A stretch of DNA of 64,000 bases from Rhodoplanes serenus (GCA_009720755.1 WNKV01000005.1:62001-126000), one strand, 5' to 3'; counted from the first letter of the stretch, positions 26,275-35,511 are shown. Numbers and translations are program-made. Notes: a model not told the origin generated them from the sequence alone.

Positions 26275-27543
26275 CTATGCGGCGACGACGGGCGCCGGAT
26301 CGGAGACGCGGGCGAGCAGCGACTCCACCGTGTCGGTGGACTTGAGCGTCGCCAGCGTCACGGCGGCGTCGATGCGGCCGGCCTGATCGTCGGCGGGCGC
26401 CAGCATGGTGTGGCGCAGCACGCTGGCGATGCGGCGCGCCACCGCGTGCGCCTTGTCGAGCGGGGTGGCCGAGAACGCCACCAGCAGCGAGCCGTCGCTC
26501 GCCCGGCAGGCGAAGTCGACGTTGCGCACGAGGCGACCAGCCAGACGGGCGGCATCGAGGCTCGCCCGCTGGTCGAGGCCGGACGGGAACGAGAACCGCG
26601 CCAGCGACAGCGCCAGCCCGCGCGCCTGCGCGTCCTCGACGGCGCGGGCGAGATCGCGCAGGAAGCCCGCGATGGTGAACAGGCCCGTGTGGGCGTCGAC
26701 GAGGCCCTGGGCGTCGAGCGCGGCGAGCTGGCGGCGCAGCCGCGCCTCGAAGGCGTGCTGGCGCACCAGCGGCAGGATGGCGGCGACCACGGCGGCGGGC
26801 GCGCCCGGCAGGCATTCGAGATTGGGCAGCCGAGCCTGGTCGAAGGTCGCCGGCAGCTCCGGCACCAGCGCCACCGGCAGGTCGCGGAAGCGGGGGTCCT
26901 CGGAGAGCGCCGTCAGGAAGGCTTCGAGGGTGCGCGGCCCGAAGCCGTCGCCGATGACGATGCCGTCGACGTCGCGGGCGTTGAGATGGCGGGCCGCCGT
27001 CTCGATGCCGAGGGCGCCGATCAGGCCGAGCCGCTCGCCCACCGCGGTGCCGAGGGCCGGATAGCTGCGACCGCGGCCGACCACCATCACGGTGGCGTCG
27101 TCGAGCGGGTCGTGGGTCGGCCACGAGGCCGGATCGATGTCGTGCTCGGTCAGGAGCGCGGCGCGCCGCGCCACGGTGGCGTGCAGGGTGCGCACCCGCT
27201 GGGCCGCGGCCAGACGGGCCGCGATGCCGTCGCAGCTCGCATCGGCGGACAGCGGCAGCGCCTCCGGCATGATGTCGGCGAGATCGTCGGCGGGGACCGC
27301 CAGCAGCGGCGTGTAGACCTGGAACTCGGCGAGCACGTCGGCCAGCCGATCGATCGCGGCGGGCGGCACGGCGGCGGGCGCCTGCGGCACGACGATGCCG
27401 GCCGGCTCGGTGGCGGCCACCACGTCGGCGGCATCGGCCCAGCGGGTCTCGACCACGGGGGCCGCGCCGGTCGATTCGAGCGCCTGCACGAGGATCGGAT
27501 CGACATCCTCGGCGATGACCACGACCGGACCCTGCAACGACAT
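26275..27543 (-). CDS. PleD-like protein with degenerate receiver and GGDEF domains
   Basis: A 422-residue protein. Two receiver-like segments (about 5-95 and 140-235) precede a C-terminal domain beginning DAHTGLFTIAGFL, the opening usually seen as D.LTGL.NR..F in GGDEF domains. The diguanylate cyclase signature is replaced: where RxGGDEF is expected the protein reads RASDGS (about 347-352), so catalysis and the usual c-di-GMP I-site are absent. The first receiver lacks a phosphoacceptor Asp at the expected strand end (GIVVPQ). It probably acts as a binding or scaffold protein. The second of two close ATGs is chosen since GGAAGGGG is well spaced from it. It lies 97 bp downstream of the AMP-ligase-like gene. 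Confidence 0.62.
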   Translation of the reverse strand: MSLQGPVVVIAEDVDPILVQALESTGAAPVVETRWADAADVVAATEPAGIVVPQAPAAVPPAAIDRLADVLAEFQVYTPLLAVPADDLADIMPEALPLSADASCDGIAARLAAAQRVRTLHATVARRAALLTEHDIDPASWPTHDPLDDATVMVVGRGRSYPALGTAVGERLGLIGALGIETAARHLNARDVDGIVIGDGFGPRTLEAFLTALSEDPRFRDLPVALVPELPATFDQARLPNLECLPGAPAAVVAAILPLVRQHAFEARLRRQLAALDAQGLVDAHTGLFTIAGFLRDLARAVEDAQARGLALSLARFSFPSGLDQRASLDAARLAGRLVRNVDFACRASDGSLLVAFSATPLDKAHAVARRIASVLRHTMLAPADDQAGRIDAAVTLATLKSTDTVESLLARVSDPAPVVAA

Positions 27544-27645
27544 CGGCATACCCCTTCCCCGAATGTCGGAAAGCCTAAAGGGATGCTGTTAATGGCGAGT
27601 CAATGCTCGTCCCGGCGGGCTATGCCAGACACATCCGACGCAGAG

Positions 27646-29244
27646 TCAGGCGGCCGCCGTCTCAGCCGTGGCATCGCCCGTCGCATCGGGGCCGAGGCGG
27701 TCCCGGAAGGCGGCGACGACGAGCGGCGAGACGCCGCGCTCGGCGAGCGCCGCCCGGGTCGCGTCGCCATGGCCCGCATGGCCGAACAGCCGCTGGCCCA
27801 TGAGGATGTCGGGTAGCGCCAGCAGCGTGGTGCCGGGCACGATCGCGTCGGTCAGCCGCGCGATCTCGCCGAGCGCCACCCGGTAGCCGCCTATGCCGAC
27901 GAAGCCGGCGGGCGGCGCCGTCACCACCAGGGCGCGGCTGTCCTTCTCGATCCGGCAGGGCTGGCGGCTGTCGACATAGAGATCCGGCGCGATCGCGAGG
28001 AACGGCCCGGACCCGCGCTCGGCGCCGGGCGGGAACGGGAAGCGCGGCACCATCGAGCCGCGGATCGCCAGGGTGCCGTGCTCGGTGCGGGCGATCTCGG
28101 CGACCAGCGTCGCTCCCGGGGTGGTGCGCGGTGCCGTGACGGCGCCGGCCGCGATGGCGGCCGGCCGGCCGTCGGAACCGCGGCGGGCGGCGATCAGCCC
28201 GATCTCGCCGAACGACTGGACATCGACCAGCGCGCAGTCGGGCCGCGTCCATTCGGCGGCGCCGGGCAGCCGCTCGGCCGCCCGCCACACCGCGACGACG
28301 CTCTGGAGATGGGGCGCCCGCGCCAGCACGCCGGCCTCGTGCAGCCGCACCGCCACCGGCCCCGGCACCGCGACCACGCGGGCGTCGAGCGCGTCGAGCT
28401 GGCCGCCGAGGGCGGCGGCATCGAATGGCGGATGCAGCGCCAGCGTGCCGCCGAGCAGCAGCCACGGCACCAGCCCGGTGGCGAGGCCGGCCAGCGAGGC
28501 CGGCTGGAGGGTCGAGACGATGGCGCTGCCGTGCTCCATCCGGCATTCGAGCGCGACCGACAGGCCGGCGGCGAGAAGCTCGACATGGCTGCGGCCGACC
28601 GGCAGCGGCACGCCGCCGGCGTCGCTGTCGAAGGTGACGACCGCCACATGGGCGGCCGGGTTGACGGGCCGCTCGACCGGCGGGAAGGCCGGAGCGGCGG
28701 CGACGTCGAGCAGCGGATCGAGCGGCACCATGCCGTCCGGCAGGTCGCGCCCGAAGCCGAAGCCGCACACGGCGCGCACCGTGAAGGTCTCGGCGGCGGC
28801 CGCCATGGCGAGCGCGGCGAGATCGGTGTCGCCGACCCGGCCGCCCGCCACGATCGCCTTGGCGCCGACGCGGGCGAGCGCCGGGGCCAGCTCGGCGCGG
28901 CGCCACAGCAGCGGGATCGGCGCCGCGATCAGGCCGGCGCGCAGCACCCCGAGCAGGGTCAGCACCGCCTCGGCGCTGTTGGGAAGCTGAACCGCGACGA
29001 CGTGGTCGGTCTGGAGCCCGAGCGACCGCAGCCGCAGCGCGATGGCGGAGACGATGCGATCGACCTCGGCGAAGCTCCGCCGCAGCGGCACCCCGCCGAG
29101 CGTCGCCGCGCGGTTGGGGCCGTCGACGAGGGCGGGCGCGTCGGGGGTCCGGCCGACCGCCCGGGCGATCAGGTCGTCGAGGGTCACCCGGCCGGCATGC
29201 TGGGCGAGCACCAACCCGTCGGGCGAGGAGTCGCCGAGGATCAT
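27646..29244 (-). CDS. AMP-binding (acyl-CoA synthetase-like) protein, apparently inactive
   Basis: A 532-residue protein with the fold of the adenylate-forming family: the N-terminal part has LRSLGLQTDHVVAVQLPNS and a later GLIAAPIPLLWRRAEL, both typical. The phosphate-binding loop (normally TSGTTGxPKG) reads FDSDAGGVPLP at about residues 205-215, losing the Gly/Thr/Lys pattern. No YRTGD element is visible, only a faint GFVGIGGYRVALGEI counterpart of the hinge region, and the catalytic Lys of the C-terminal subdomain is not seen. Adenylation activity is therefore doubtful. The ATG at 29244 has GGAGAA 9-14 bp upstream; an earlier start at 29304 is possible. Confidence 0.62.
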   Translation of the reverse strand: MILGDSSPDGLVLAQHAGRVTLDDLIARAVGRTPDAPALVDGPNRAATLGGVPLRRSFAEVDRIVSAIALRLRSLGLQTDHVVAVQLPNSAEAVLTLLGVLRAGLIAAPIPLLWRRAELAPALARVGAKAIVAGGRVGDTDLAALAMAAAAETFTVRAVCGFGFGRDLPDGMVPLDPLLDVAAAPAFPPVERPVNPAAHVAVVTFDSDAGGVPLPVGRSHVELLAAGLSVALECRMEHGSAIVSTLQPASLAGLATGLVPWLLLGGTLALHPPFDAAALGGQLDALDARVVAVPGPVAVRLHEAGVLARAPHLQSVVAVWRAAERLPGAAEWTRPDCALVDVQSFGEIGLIAARRGSDGRPAAIAAGAVTAPRTTPGATLVAEIARTEHGTLAIRGSMVPRFPFPPGAERGSGPFLAIAPDLYVDSRQPCRIEKDSRALVVTAPPAGFVGIGGYRVALGEIARLTDAIVPGTTLLALPDILMGQRLFGHAGHGDATRAALAERGVSPLVVAAFRDRLGPDATGDATAETAAA

Positions 29245-29311
29245 GACCAGGGTTCTCCGGTCGGGTGGGCGGACCGAATCCGCGCCGCGAATCGAGATGA
29301 CCACAGAGTAT

Positions 29312-31186
29312 CTAGCGGCCCGGCGCGCGCCACCAGGTTTCCGGCAGCCAGCCGTAGAGCGAGGTCGCGGCCGGGTGCGCGACGGTCGTCCAGCGCGCCA
29401 CCCACTGGGCCGGCAGGTGGTGCAGCGGCACGACGTAGTGGCCCGAGACCAGCACCCGGTCGAGCGCCCGCACGGCGGCGACCAGCGCCTCGCGCGAGGT
29501 CGCCGCGAGGAGTGCCGCGATCATGGCGTCGATGGCGGGCGAGCGCGCGCCCATGTAGTTGCGGCTGCCGGGCGTGTCGGCGGCGGCCGAGCCCCAGTAG
29601 AACGCCTGCTCGTTGCCGGGCGACAGCGATTGTTCCCAACGGTTCGGGATCATGTCGAAGTCGAACTGGATGCGGCGCTGCTCGAACTGGACGGCGTCGA
29701 CCACCCGGATCGACGGCACCACCCCGGCGGCCCGCAGGGTGCGCACGAAGGCGAGCGCCAGGCGCTCGTGGTCCTTGCTGGTGACCAGGATCTCGAAGGC
29801 GAGGGGGGCGCCGGTGCGGCCGTGGCGCAGCGTCTGGCCCTCGAACACCCAGCCGGCATCCTCCAGCAGCGCCAGGGCGGCCTTGAGGGTGGCGCGGTCG
29901 CGTCCCGAGCCGTCGCTGACGGGCGGCGCGAAGGTGCCGTCCATCACGTCGGCCCGCACCGCATCCGGGAAGGGGGCCAGCAGGGCGCGCTCGGCCGCGT
30001 CGGCCGGCCGGCCACGGCACGACAGCTCGCTGCCCTCGAAGAAGCTCGCCGTGCGGCGATAGCGGCCGAAGAACAGATTGCGGTTGATCCACTCGAAATC
30101 GAACAGGCGGACGATCGCCTCGCGCACCCGGATGTCGGCGAACACCGGCCGGCGGGTGTTGAACACGAAGGCCGCCATGCCGCGCGGCAGCCCGGTCGGG
30201 AACTCCTCGCGGACGACGCGGCCGTCGCGCGCCGCCGGGAAGTCGTAGGCGGTCTCCCAGCGGCCCGGGTCGGTCTCGGCGTGGACGTCGTAGAGGCCCT
30301 TGCGGAACGCCTCGAACCAGGCGTTGTCGTCGCGGTACCAGTCGAGCCGGATGGTGTCGAAGTTCCACAGGCCGCGATTGACCGGCCGGTCGCGGCCCCA
30401 GTAGCGCGGGTTGCGGACCAGCGTCACGCTGCGGCCGGCATCGACCGTCTCGACCCGGTAGGGGCCGCTGCCGAGCGGCGGCGTAAGCGTCGTCTCCTCG
30501 AACCGCTCGGGATCGACCGCATGACGCGGCAGCACCGGCATCAGGCCCAGGATCAGCGGCAGCTCGCGGTCCTGGCTGCCGGCGAAGTCGAACCGCACCG
30601 TGCGGGGATCGAGCGCCGTCGCCTCCGCCACCTTGGTGTAATAGGTGCGGAAGTTCGGCCGTCCCCGGTCGCGCAGGAGCTGCCAGGAGAACAGCACGTC
30701 CTCGGCGGTGACCGGCCGGCCGTCCGCGAAGGCGGCATCGGGATCGATCGTGAAGGTCACGACGGTGCGGGCCGGGTCGGTCTCGACGCCGCTCGCCAGC
30801 AGGCCGTACAGCGTGAACGGCTCGTCGTAGCTGCGCGTCAGCAGGCTCTCGATCACGTAGCCGCGGATCGCCGAGACCGCGATGCCGCGCACCACGAACG
30901 GGTTGAGGCTGTCGAAGGTGCCGAGCAGCCCCTGGGTGAGCTGCCCGCCCCGGGGGGCGGCGGGGTCGGCGTAGCGGAAGGCGGCGAAGCCGGGCGGCAG
31001 CGCCGGCTCGCCGTGCATCGCGATGGCGTGAGGCGGCGGATGTCCGGGCGACGGAGGTCCGGGCAACGGAGATGCGGCGGTAGTGTCGGCCGCGGCACCG
31101 GCTCCCGGGCCGCGCGGCACCACCAGGGCGGCGGCGCCGGCCAGCACGGTGCGGCGGGACAGAGCGGAGCGGAGCGGCCTTCTCAC
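29312..31186 (-). CDS. Family 5 extracellular solute-binding protein (YejA-like)
   Basis: A 624-residue exported binding protein of the peptide/nickel SBP_bac_5 class. The N-terminus carries a twin-arginine signal (SRRTVLAGAAALVVP). The YejA-type start AIAMHGEPALPPGFAAF and RGGQLTQGLLGTFDSLNPF, the conserved DGRPVTAEDVLFSWQ, and GSGPYRVETV, with the late WEQSLSPGNEQAFYWGS, point to the microcin C/oligopeptide subgroup. No permease or ATPase genes accompany it in the window, so the partner transporter must be elsewhere. The GTG at 31186 is the apparent start; it is divergent from the ialB-like gene. Confidence 0.87.
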   Translation of the reverse strand: MRRPLRSALSRRTVLAGAAALVVPRGPGAGAAADTTAASPLPGPPSPGHPPPHAIAMHGEPALPPGFAAFRYADPAAPRGGQLTQGLLGTFDSLNPFVVRGIAVSAIRGYVIESLLTRSYDEPFTLYGLLASGVETDPARTVVTFTIDPDAAFADGRPVTAEDVLFSWQLLRDRGRPNFRTYYTKVAEATALDPRTVRFDFAGSQDRELPLILGLMPVLPRHAVDPERFEETTLTPPLGSGPYRVETVDAGRSVTLVRNPRYWGRDRPVNRGLWNFDTIRLDWYRDDNAWFEAFRKGLYDVHAETDPGRWETAYDFPAARDGRVVREEFPTGLPRGMAAFVFNTRRPVFADIRVREAIVRLFDFEWINRNLFFGRYRRTASFFEGSELSCRGRPADAAERALLAPFPDAVRADVMDGTFAPPVSDGSGRDRATLKAALALLEDAGWVFEGQTLRHGRTGAPLAFEILVTSKDHERLALAFVRTLRAAGVVPSIRVVDAVQFEQRRIQFDFDMIPNRWEQSLSPGNEQAFYWGSAAADTPGSRNYMGARSPAIDAMIAALLAATSREALVAAVRALDRVLVSGHYVVPLHHLPAQWVARWTTVAHPAATSLYGWLPETWWRAPGR

Positions 31187-31488
31187 GCGCGAGGACCCCC
31201 GATTCGGGCGGTGCGGGGCCCAACGCTAGCACGGCGCGCTGGCGCGGGGCCGGCCCGGAGCGGTATCGTGGGCCGGAGGGCGGCGATCCCCGGCCGTCCG
31301 GCACCATTGCGCCGGGACGGCCGTCGAACGTCGCCGGAAACCGCGGCCGGAGCGCCTCCGGCGACCCGCCGGGTCACTTTACTGCCTCATTTAGACGGTG
31401 TTACAGCCTCGCCAGGGGATGCGCGTCGCCGTCCGCCGAGTCTTATGCCACGGCACCTGCCGCGATACGGCAACTGAAGAGGATATCG
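31187..31488. other. Divergent intergenic region
   Basis: About 300 bp between the YejA-like gene (minus) and the IalB-family gene (plus). A relatively AT-rich patch (about 31374-31402) is the likely promoter area for the plus-strand gene. No recognised operator, RNA or repeat. Confidence 0.4.
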
Positions 31489-32325
31489 ATGACCCGTCTG
31501 AGCCCACTCGCACCGGGGCGCCCGGTGCGGCGATCGTTCTTGAAGGCAACGGCGGCGCTCGTGTCGATCTCCGCGGTGACCGCGGCCGGCGTGGTGCACG
31601 CCCAGCAGCCGGCGCCGGCCCAGCCGGCGCAGCCCGCCCGTCCGGCCCAGGCGCAGCCGGCTCGCCCGGCCCAGCCGGCGCAGCCCGCCCGTCCGCCGGC
31701 GGCGGCCCAGCCGGCTCCGGCGCCCGCCCAGGGCCAGGCTCCGGCCGGCCAGGCCCAGCAGGGCGGCCAGCCCCAGATGCCGCAGCTCATCTACTCGCCG
31801 TGGGCGAAGTTCTGCGGCAAGGGCCAGGATGCCAATGCCAAGCAGGTGTGCTTCACCGGCAAGGACGCCCGCACCGAGGCCGGCCAGCCGGTGATCGCCG
31901 CCGCCCTGATCGAGCCCGAGGGCGAGCCCAAGAAGCTGTTCCGCATCACCCTGCCGTCGCCCCTCCAGCTCCAGTACGGCACCCGGCTGATCGTCGATCA
32001 GCAGCAGCCGATGACGGCGCCGTTCTTCACCTGCTTCGCCAACGGCTGCATGGCCGACTACGAAGCGACCGCCGACATGATCACGAAGCTCAAGGGCGGC
32101 CAGCTCCTGACCATCCAGGCCATCAACCTAGCCGGAGCGGCGATCAGCTTCCCGGTGCCGCTCGGCGACTTCAAGAAGGCCAACGAGGGGCCGCCCACCG
32201 ATCCAAAGGTGTTCGAGGAGCAGCAGAAGAAGCTCCAGGAGGAGCTCCAGAAGCGGGCCGAGGAGGCGCGCAAGAAGCTGGAGCAGCAGGGCGGCGCCGG
32301 CGCGGCCGCCACTCCGGGTCGCTGA
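31489..32325 (+). CDS. Invasion-associated locus B (IalB) family protein
   Basis: A 278-residue exported protein. A basic N-terminus and hydrophobic core (SFLKATAALVSISAVTAAGVV, cleavage near VHA-Q) form the signal. An Ala/Pro/Gln linker of about 65 residues (PAQPAQPARPAQ repeats) precedes the IalB domain: YSPWAKFCGKG, KQVCFTGKDAR, LIEPEGEPKKLFRITLP, MTAPFFTCFANGCMADYEA. Four Cys suggest disulfides in the periplasm or at the surface. Bartonella IalB aids erythrocyte invasion, but the family is widespread in free-living Hyphomicrobiales and the role is unclear. A C-terminal EEQQKKLQEELQKR helix is predicted to be coiled coil. GAAGAGGA lies upstream; a strong terminator follows. Confidence 0.88.
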   Translation: MTRLSPLAPGRPVRRSFLKATAALVSISAVTAAGVVHAQQPAPAQPAQPARPAQAQPARPAQPAQPARPPAAAQPAPAPAQGQAPAGQAQQGGQPQMPQLIYSPWAKFCGKGQDANAKQVCFTGKDARTEAGQPVIAAALIEPEGEPKKLFRITLPSPLQLQYGTRLIVDQQQPMTAPFFTCFANGCMADYEATADMITKLKGGQLLTIQAINLAGAAISFPVPLGDFKKANEGPPTDPKVFEEQQKKLQEELQKRAEEARKKLEQQGGAGAAATPGR

Positions 32326-32350
32326 GACGACACATCAAGACAGTCGGAAA

Positions 32351-32376
32351 AGCGCGCCTCTGGGCGCGCTTTTTTG
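32351..32376 (+). terminator. Strong Rho-independent terminator
   Basis: An 8-bp stem (32351-32358 with 32363-32370) with TCTG loop is followed by TTTTTGTT. It lies 25 bp after the IalB-family stop. Confidence 0.9.
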
Positions 32377-32481
32377 TTGCTTGGGGGACGGGGGCGGGGC
32401 CGGTTTCGGAGCGTGGCCGGCCGTAGCCCGGATGGGGCGCCGCGACATCCGGGGATGCTTGCTCCGCTCGTCCCCGCCAAG

Positions 32482-32690
32482 GCGCTAGGGCATGCACACA
32501 TCGCGTGCCACGCATAAATGCGTCATGCGCGGGCTCGACCCGCGCATCCATCACCTTCGTCAAAAATCCATTGGTCGCAGAGAGATGGATCGCCGGGTCG
32601 AGCCCGGCGATGACATCGGAGGGGGCGGCCGGCGTGTTTGCCCCTCACCGAAAGTCCGCAGCTTTCCGCGATGTGTGCATGCCCTAGCGC
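32482..32690. mobile_element. MITE-like element with 24-bp perfect terminal inverted repeats
   Basis: Perfectly inverted 24-bp arms at 32482-32505 and 32667-32690 (core CTAGGGCATGCACACATCG) bound a 209-bp stretch with no gene. Partial extension of the arms (CCCCGCC) runs a few bases outward. Inside are two further palindromes, GCGGGCTCGACCCGC (about 32528-32544) and CCGGGTCGAGCCCGG (about 32593-32607), joined by ATCCATC / GATGGAT, so the element is nested-symmetric. Size, symmetry and absence of coding capacity resemble a MITE or a large dispersed palindrome. No target-site duplication is obvious and no transposase is present, so mobility is inference. Confidence 0.6.
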
Positions 32691-32741
32691 GAAGGCGGGG
32701 GGCCAGGGGCCACGCTGCAAAGCGATTGTTGCGAAGAGGCT

Positions 32742-32849
32742 GGAGTCCCGCTTGCGCGGGACTGAGCAGGGTGGGGTGGAGTCCCGCTTCCGTAGGAGCG
32801 AGCGGGTGGGGCCGGAGTCCCGCTTGCGCGGGAGCGAGCGGAGTGGAAT
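32742..32849. repeat. Three tandem 36-bp repeats
   Basis: Units begin GGAGTCCCGCTT at 32742, 32778 and 32814. Each contains the palindromic CCCGCTTGCGCGGG (the middle copy is mutated, CCCGCTTCCGTAGG) and a GAGCGAGCGG-like tail. They fill the space between the inverted-repeat element and hspQ. There are no spacers, so it is not a CRISPR array. Confidence 0.8.
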
Positions 32850-32852
32850 GCC

Positions 32853-33185
32853 CTAGTTCAGCGCCCCGAAGCGGCGGCGATAGGAGCCGTCCTCGTCGCG
32901 CTCGAACACCTCCGAGACCTGCGGGTGGCGGACCGGCTCGCCGGAATCGTCGGGCAGCAGATTCTGCTCCGACACGTAGGCGATGTACTCGGTCTCGGCG
33001 TTCTCGGCGAACAGGTGATAGAACGGCTGGTCCTTATGGGGCCGCACGTCGGGCGGAATCGCCTCGTACCACTCGTCGGTGTTGGCGAACACCGGATCGA
33101 CGTCGAAGATGACGCCCCGGAACGGATAGATCCGGTGCCGCACCACCTGACCGATGGCATATTTTCCGACGCGCGCCTTCCTCAT
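32853..33185 (-). CDS. hspQ: HspQ (YccV-like heat-shock protein)
   Basis: A 110-residue protein matching HspQ: start KYAIGQVVRHRIYPFRGVIFDVDP, then FYHLFAENAETEYIAYVSEQNLL and a C-terminal PQVSEVFERDEDGSYRRR. HspQ/YccV binds hemimethylated DNA and was later shown to be a specificity enhancer of Lon protease in Yersinia; which role applies here is unknown. No strong ribosome-binding site precedes the ATG. The stop lies 3 bp from the end of the tandem repeat. Confidence 0.9.
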   Translation of the reverse strand: MRKARVGKYAIGQVVRHRIYPFRGVIFDVDPVFANTDEWYEAIPPDVRPHKDQPFYHLFAENAETEYIAYVSEQNLLPDDSGEPVRHPQVSEVFERDEDGSYRRRFGALN

Positions 33186-33244
33186 GCGCGGGAAAATAGC
33201 GCAGCTTCATCGCGCCGAACAGTCTCCGGCCCGCAGCCCAGGGT

Positions 33245-34288
33245 TCACAATCCGTAGCGGGCTGCCATCTCCGGGTCCTTGGCGGCGACCAGCCGGGCGA
33301 GGTCCGCCACCACCTTGGCCTGCTTCCAGGTGGCGTCGTCCTGCATCTTGCCGTCGATCATCACGGCGCCGGTGCCGTCCGGCATGGCGGTGATGATCTT
33401 GTGGGCGAGCTTCACCTCGTCGGGATCGGGCGAGAACACCCGCTTGGCGATGTCGATCTGCGAGGGATGCAGCGACCAGGCGCCGGCGCAGCCGAGCAGG
33501 AAGGCGTTGCGGAACTGCGCCTCGCAGGCGTCCGGATCGGAGAAGTCGCCGAACGGGCCGTAGAACGCCTTGATGCCGGCCGCCGCGCAGGCGTCCACCA
33601 TGCGGGCGAGGGTGTAGTGCCACAGGTCCTGCTGGAAGGCGGCGCGGGCTTCTCCGCCGGGCGTGGCGTCGGCCAGCACCTTGTACTCCGGATGGCCGCC
33701 GCCGACCCGCGTGGTCTTCATGGCGCGCGAGGCGGCGAGGTCGGCCGGGCCGAGGCTCATGCCGTGCATCCGCGGCGACGCGGTGGCGATGCGCTCGACA
33801 TTGTTGACGCCTTCCGGGGTCTCCAGGATGGCGTGGATGAAGATCGGCTTGCGCAGCCCGTGCCGGGCTTCGAGCTGGGCCAGGAGCTGGTCGAGATAAT
33901 GGATGTCCCACGGCCCTTCGACCTTCGGGATCATCACCACGTCGAGCTTGTAGCCGACCGCCTCGATGATCTCCATCAGGTCGTCGAGCACCCAGGGGGA
34001 GTTGAGGGCGTTGATGCGCACCCACAGGCCGGTGGCGCCGAAATCGTTCGCCTTGGCCATCTCGATGAAGCCGCGGCGGGCCTCCTCCTTGGCGTCGGCC
34101 GGGATGGCGTCCTCCAGGTTGCCGAGCACGACGTCGACCTGGCCGGTCAGCTCGCGCACCTTGGCGCGCAGCTTCTCGATGTGCGGAGGGACGAAGTGGA
34201 TCATCCGCTCCAGCCGCACCGGAAGCTCGCGGCAGGGGGCGGGCGCCCCGATGGCGAGCGGCTTGTAGAAATTGCGTGGCAGCTTCAT
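33245..34288 (-). CDS. HpcH/HpaI family CoA-ester lyase (malyl-CoA lyase-like)
   Basis: A 347-residue (beta/alpha)8 lyase. Recognisable elements are [16 protein letters not shown] (usual LEDAV motif with metal and substrate contacts), [41 protein letters not shown], and [15 protein letters not shown], then [13 protein letters not shown] and [10 protein letters not shown]. This order matches L-malyl-CoA / beta-methylmalyl-CoA lyases (MclA/Mcl1) rather than short CitE. Such enzymes cleave malyl-CoA to acetyl-CoA and glyoxylate (serine cycle, ethylmalonyl-CoA pathway). The ATG at 34288 follows GGCGGA; upstream frame is rejected. No other serine-cycle gene is adjacent. Confidence 0.8.
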   Translation of the reverse strand: MKLPRNFYKPLAIGAPAPCRELPVRLERMIHFVPPHIEKLRAKVRELTGQVDVVLGNLEDAIPADAKEEARRGFIEMAKANDFGATGLWVRINALNSPWVLDDLMEIIEAVGYKLDVVMIPKVEGPWDIHYLDQLLAQLEARHGLRKPIFIHAILETPEGVNNVERIATASPRMHGMSLGPADLAASRAMKTTRVGGGHPEYKVLADATPGGEARAAFQQDLWHYTLARMVDACAAAGIKAFYGPFGDFSDPDACEAQFRNAFLLGCAGAWSLHPSQIDIAKRVFSPDPDEVKLAHKIITAMPDGTGAVMIDGKMQDDATWKQAKVVADLARLVAAKDPEMAARYGL

Positions 34289-34514
34289 CGACCGTGTTCC
34301 GCCGCTGGGCCAACCCGACGACACTGGCGCGCGCGATGCCCAGAATCCGGACGCGCCGCGATTTTGCATGCGTCCTGCGCGCGCGGGGCTGCGCCGGCCG
34401 CCGTGGAATGATCTAAGTAGGATCGCTTGGTCTCCGCCCAACCTAGAGGAAGCGCCGCCGTCCGCCAAGCCGGGCGGCTCGGCTCCCCGCTGCAACTTTA
34501 GCCGCCCGCCGCCC

Positions 34515-35474
34515 ATGATCGACGTCCTCAATCTCGCCCTGCCGTTCTTCGGCCTGATCTTCCTCGGCATGGCGTGCGGCCGTTTCGCCCGCATCCCGGA
34601 TGCCGGGCTCGCCTGGATGGACTTCTTCGTCATCTACGTGGCCCTGCCGGCGCTGTTCTACCGGGTGCTGTCGCAGACCCCGGCGGCCGAGCTGACCCAG
34701 GTCTCGTTCATCCTGGCGACCACGCTCGCCACCTTCGCGGCCTTCGTGGTGACCTTCGGGCTGGCGCTCGTCCTGGAGCGCGGGCGGCTCAGGGTCGCCA
34801 CTATCGTCGGTCTCGCGGGGGCCTACGGCAATGTCGGCTACATGGGGCCGGGCCTCGCGGTGTCGGCGCTCGGCGCCGGGGCGGCGGCGCCGGTCGCCTT
34901 GATCTTCTGCTTCGACACGCTGCTGGTGTTCTCGCTGGCGCCGTTCCTGATGACCCTCGCCGGGCGGGGCAGCGGGCACAGCCGGCTCGCCACCGCCGGG
35001 CTGGTGATGCGGCGCATCCTGCTGCATCCGTTCATCGTGGCGAGCGCCCTCGGGGTGGCGTCGGCGGCGGTCGGGTTCCAGCCGCCGGTGGCGCTGGACC
35101 GGCTGCTCCAGTTCCTCCAGAACGCCGCCGCGCCCTGCGCGCTCTTCGCGCTCGGCGTCACCGTGGCGTGCCGGCCGGTCGATGCGGTGACGGTCGAGAT
35201 GCCGGTGGCCATCGCGATCAAGCTGCTGGTCCACCCGGTGATCGTGCTGGTGCTGCTGTGGCTGCTCGGCCCGTTCGCCGAGACCTGGGTGCACACCGCG
35301 GTGCTGCTGGCGGCCCTGCCGACGGCGCTGAGCGTGTTCGTGCTGGCGCGCCAGTACGACACCTTCGTGGCCGAGACGTCGAGCCTGGTGATGTACGGGA
35401 TCGTCGCCTCGGTGTTCACCGTCACCGGCGTGCTGTGGCTGATCAAGTCGGGCCGGCTGCCGCTGCTCGGGTGA
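34515..35474 (+). CDS. AEC family transporter (auxin-efflux-carrier fold)
   Basis: A 319-residue inner-membrane protein with about ten transmembrane helices, opening [20 protein letters not shown] and containing [22 protein letters not shown], the conserved crossover segment of the AEC family, and [17 protein letters not shown] near the end. Bacterial AEC members (e.g. MdcF) export or import malonate, malate or lactate. The substrate is unknown here, but the divergent malyl-CoA-lyase-like gene makes a C3/C4 dicarboxylate a reasonable guess. The ATG at 34515 has no strong Shine-Dalgarno sequence. Confidence 0.87.
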   Translation: MIDVLNLALPFFGLIFLGMACGRFARIPDAGLAWMDFFVIYVALPALFYRVLSQTPAAELTQVSFILATTLATFAAFVVTFGLALVLERGRLRVATIVGLAGAYGNVGYMGPGLAVSALGAGAAAPVALIFCFDTLLVFSLAPFLMTLAGRGSGHSRLATAGLVMRRILLHPFIVASALGVASAAVGFQPPVALDRLLQFLQNAAAPCALFALGVTVACRPVDAVTVEMPVAIAIKLLVHPVIVLVLLWLLGPFAETWVHTAVLLAALPTALSVFVLARQYDTFVAETSSLVMYGIVASVFTVTGVLWLIKSGRLPLLG

Positions 35475-35511
35475 GGGCGGGCGGAGGCCGGCGGGGCGCC
35501 GCGGCGCCGTG

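Noticed and set aside
32742-32849. CRISPR array
   Set aside because: 36-bp units are contiguous with no unique spacers, and no cas gene is in the window.
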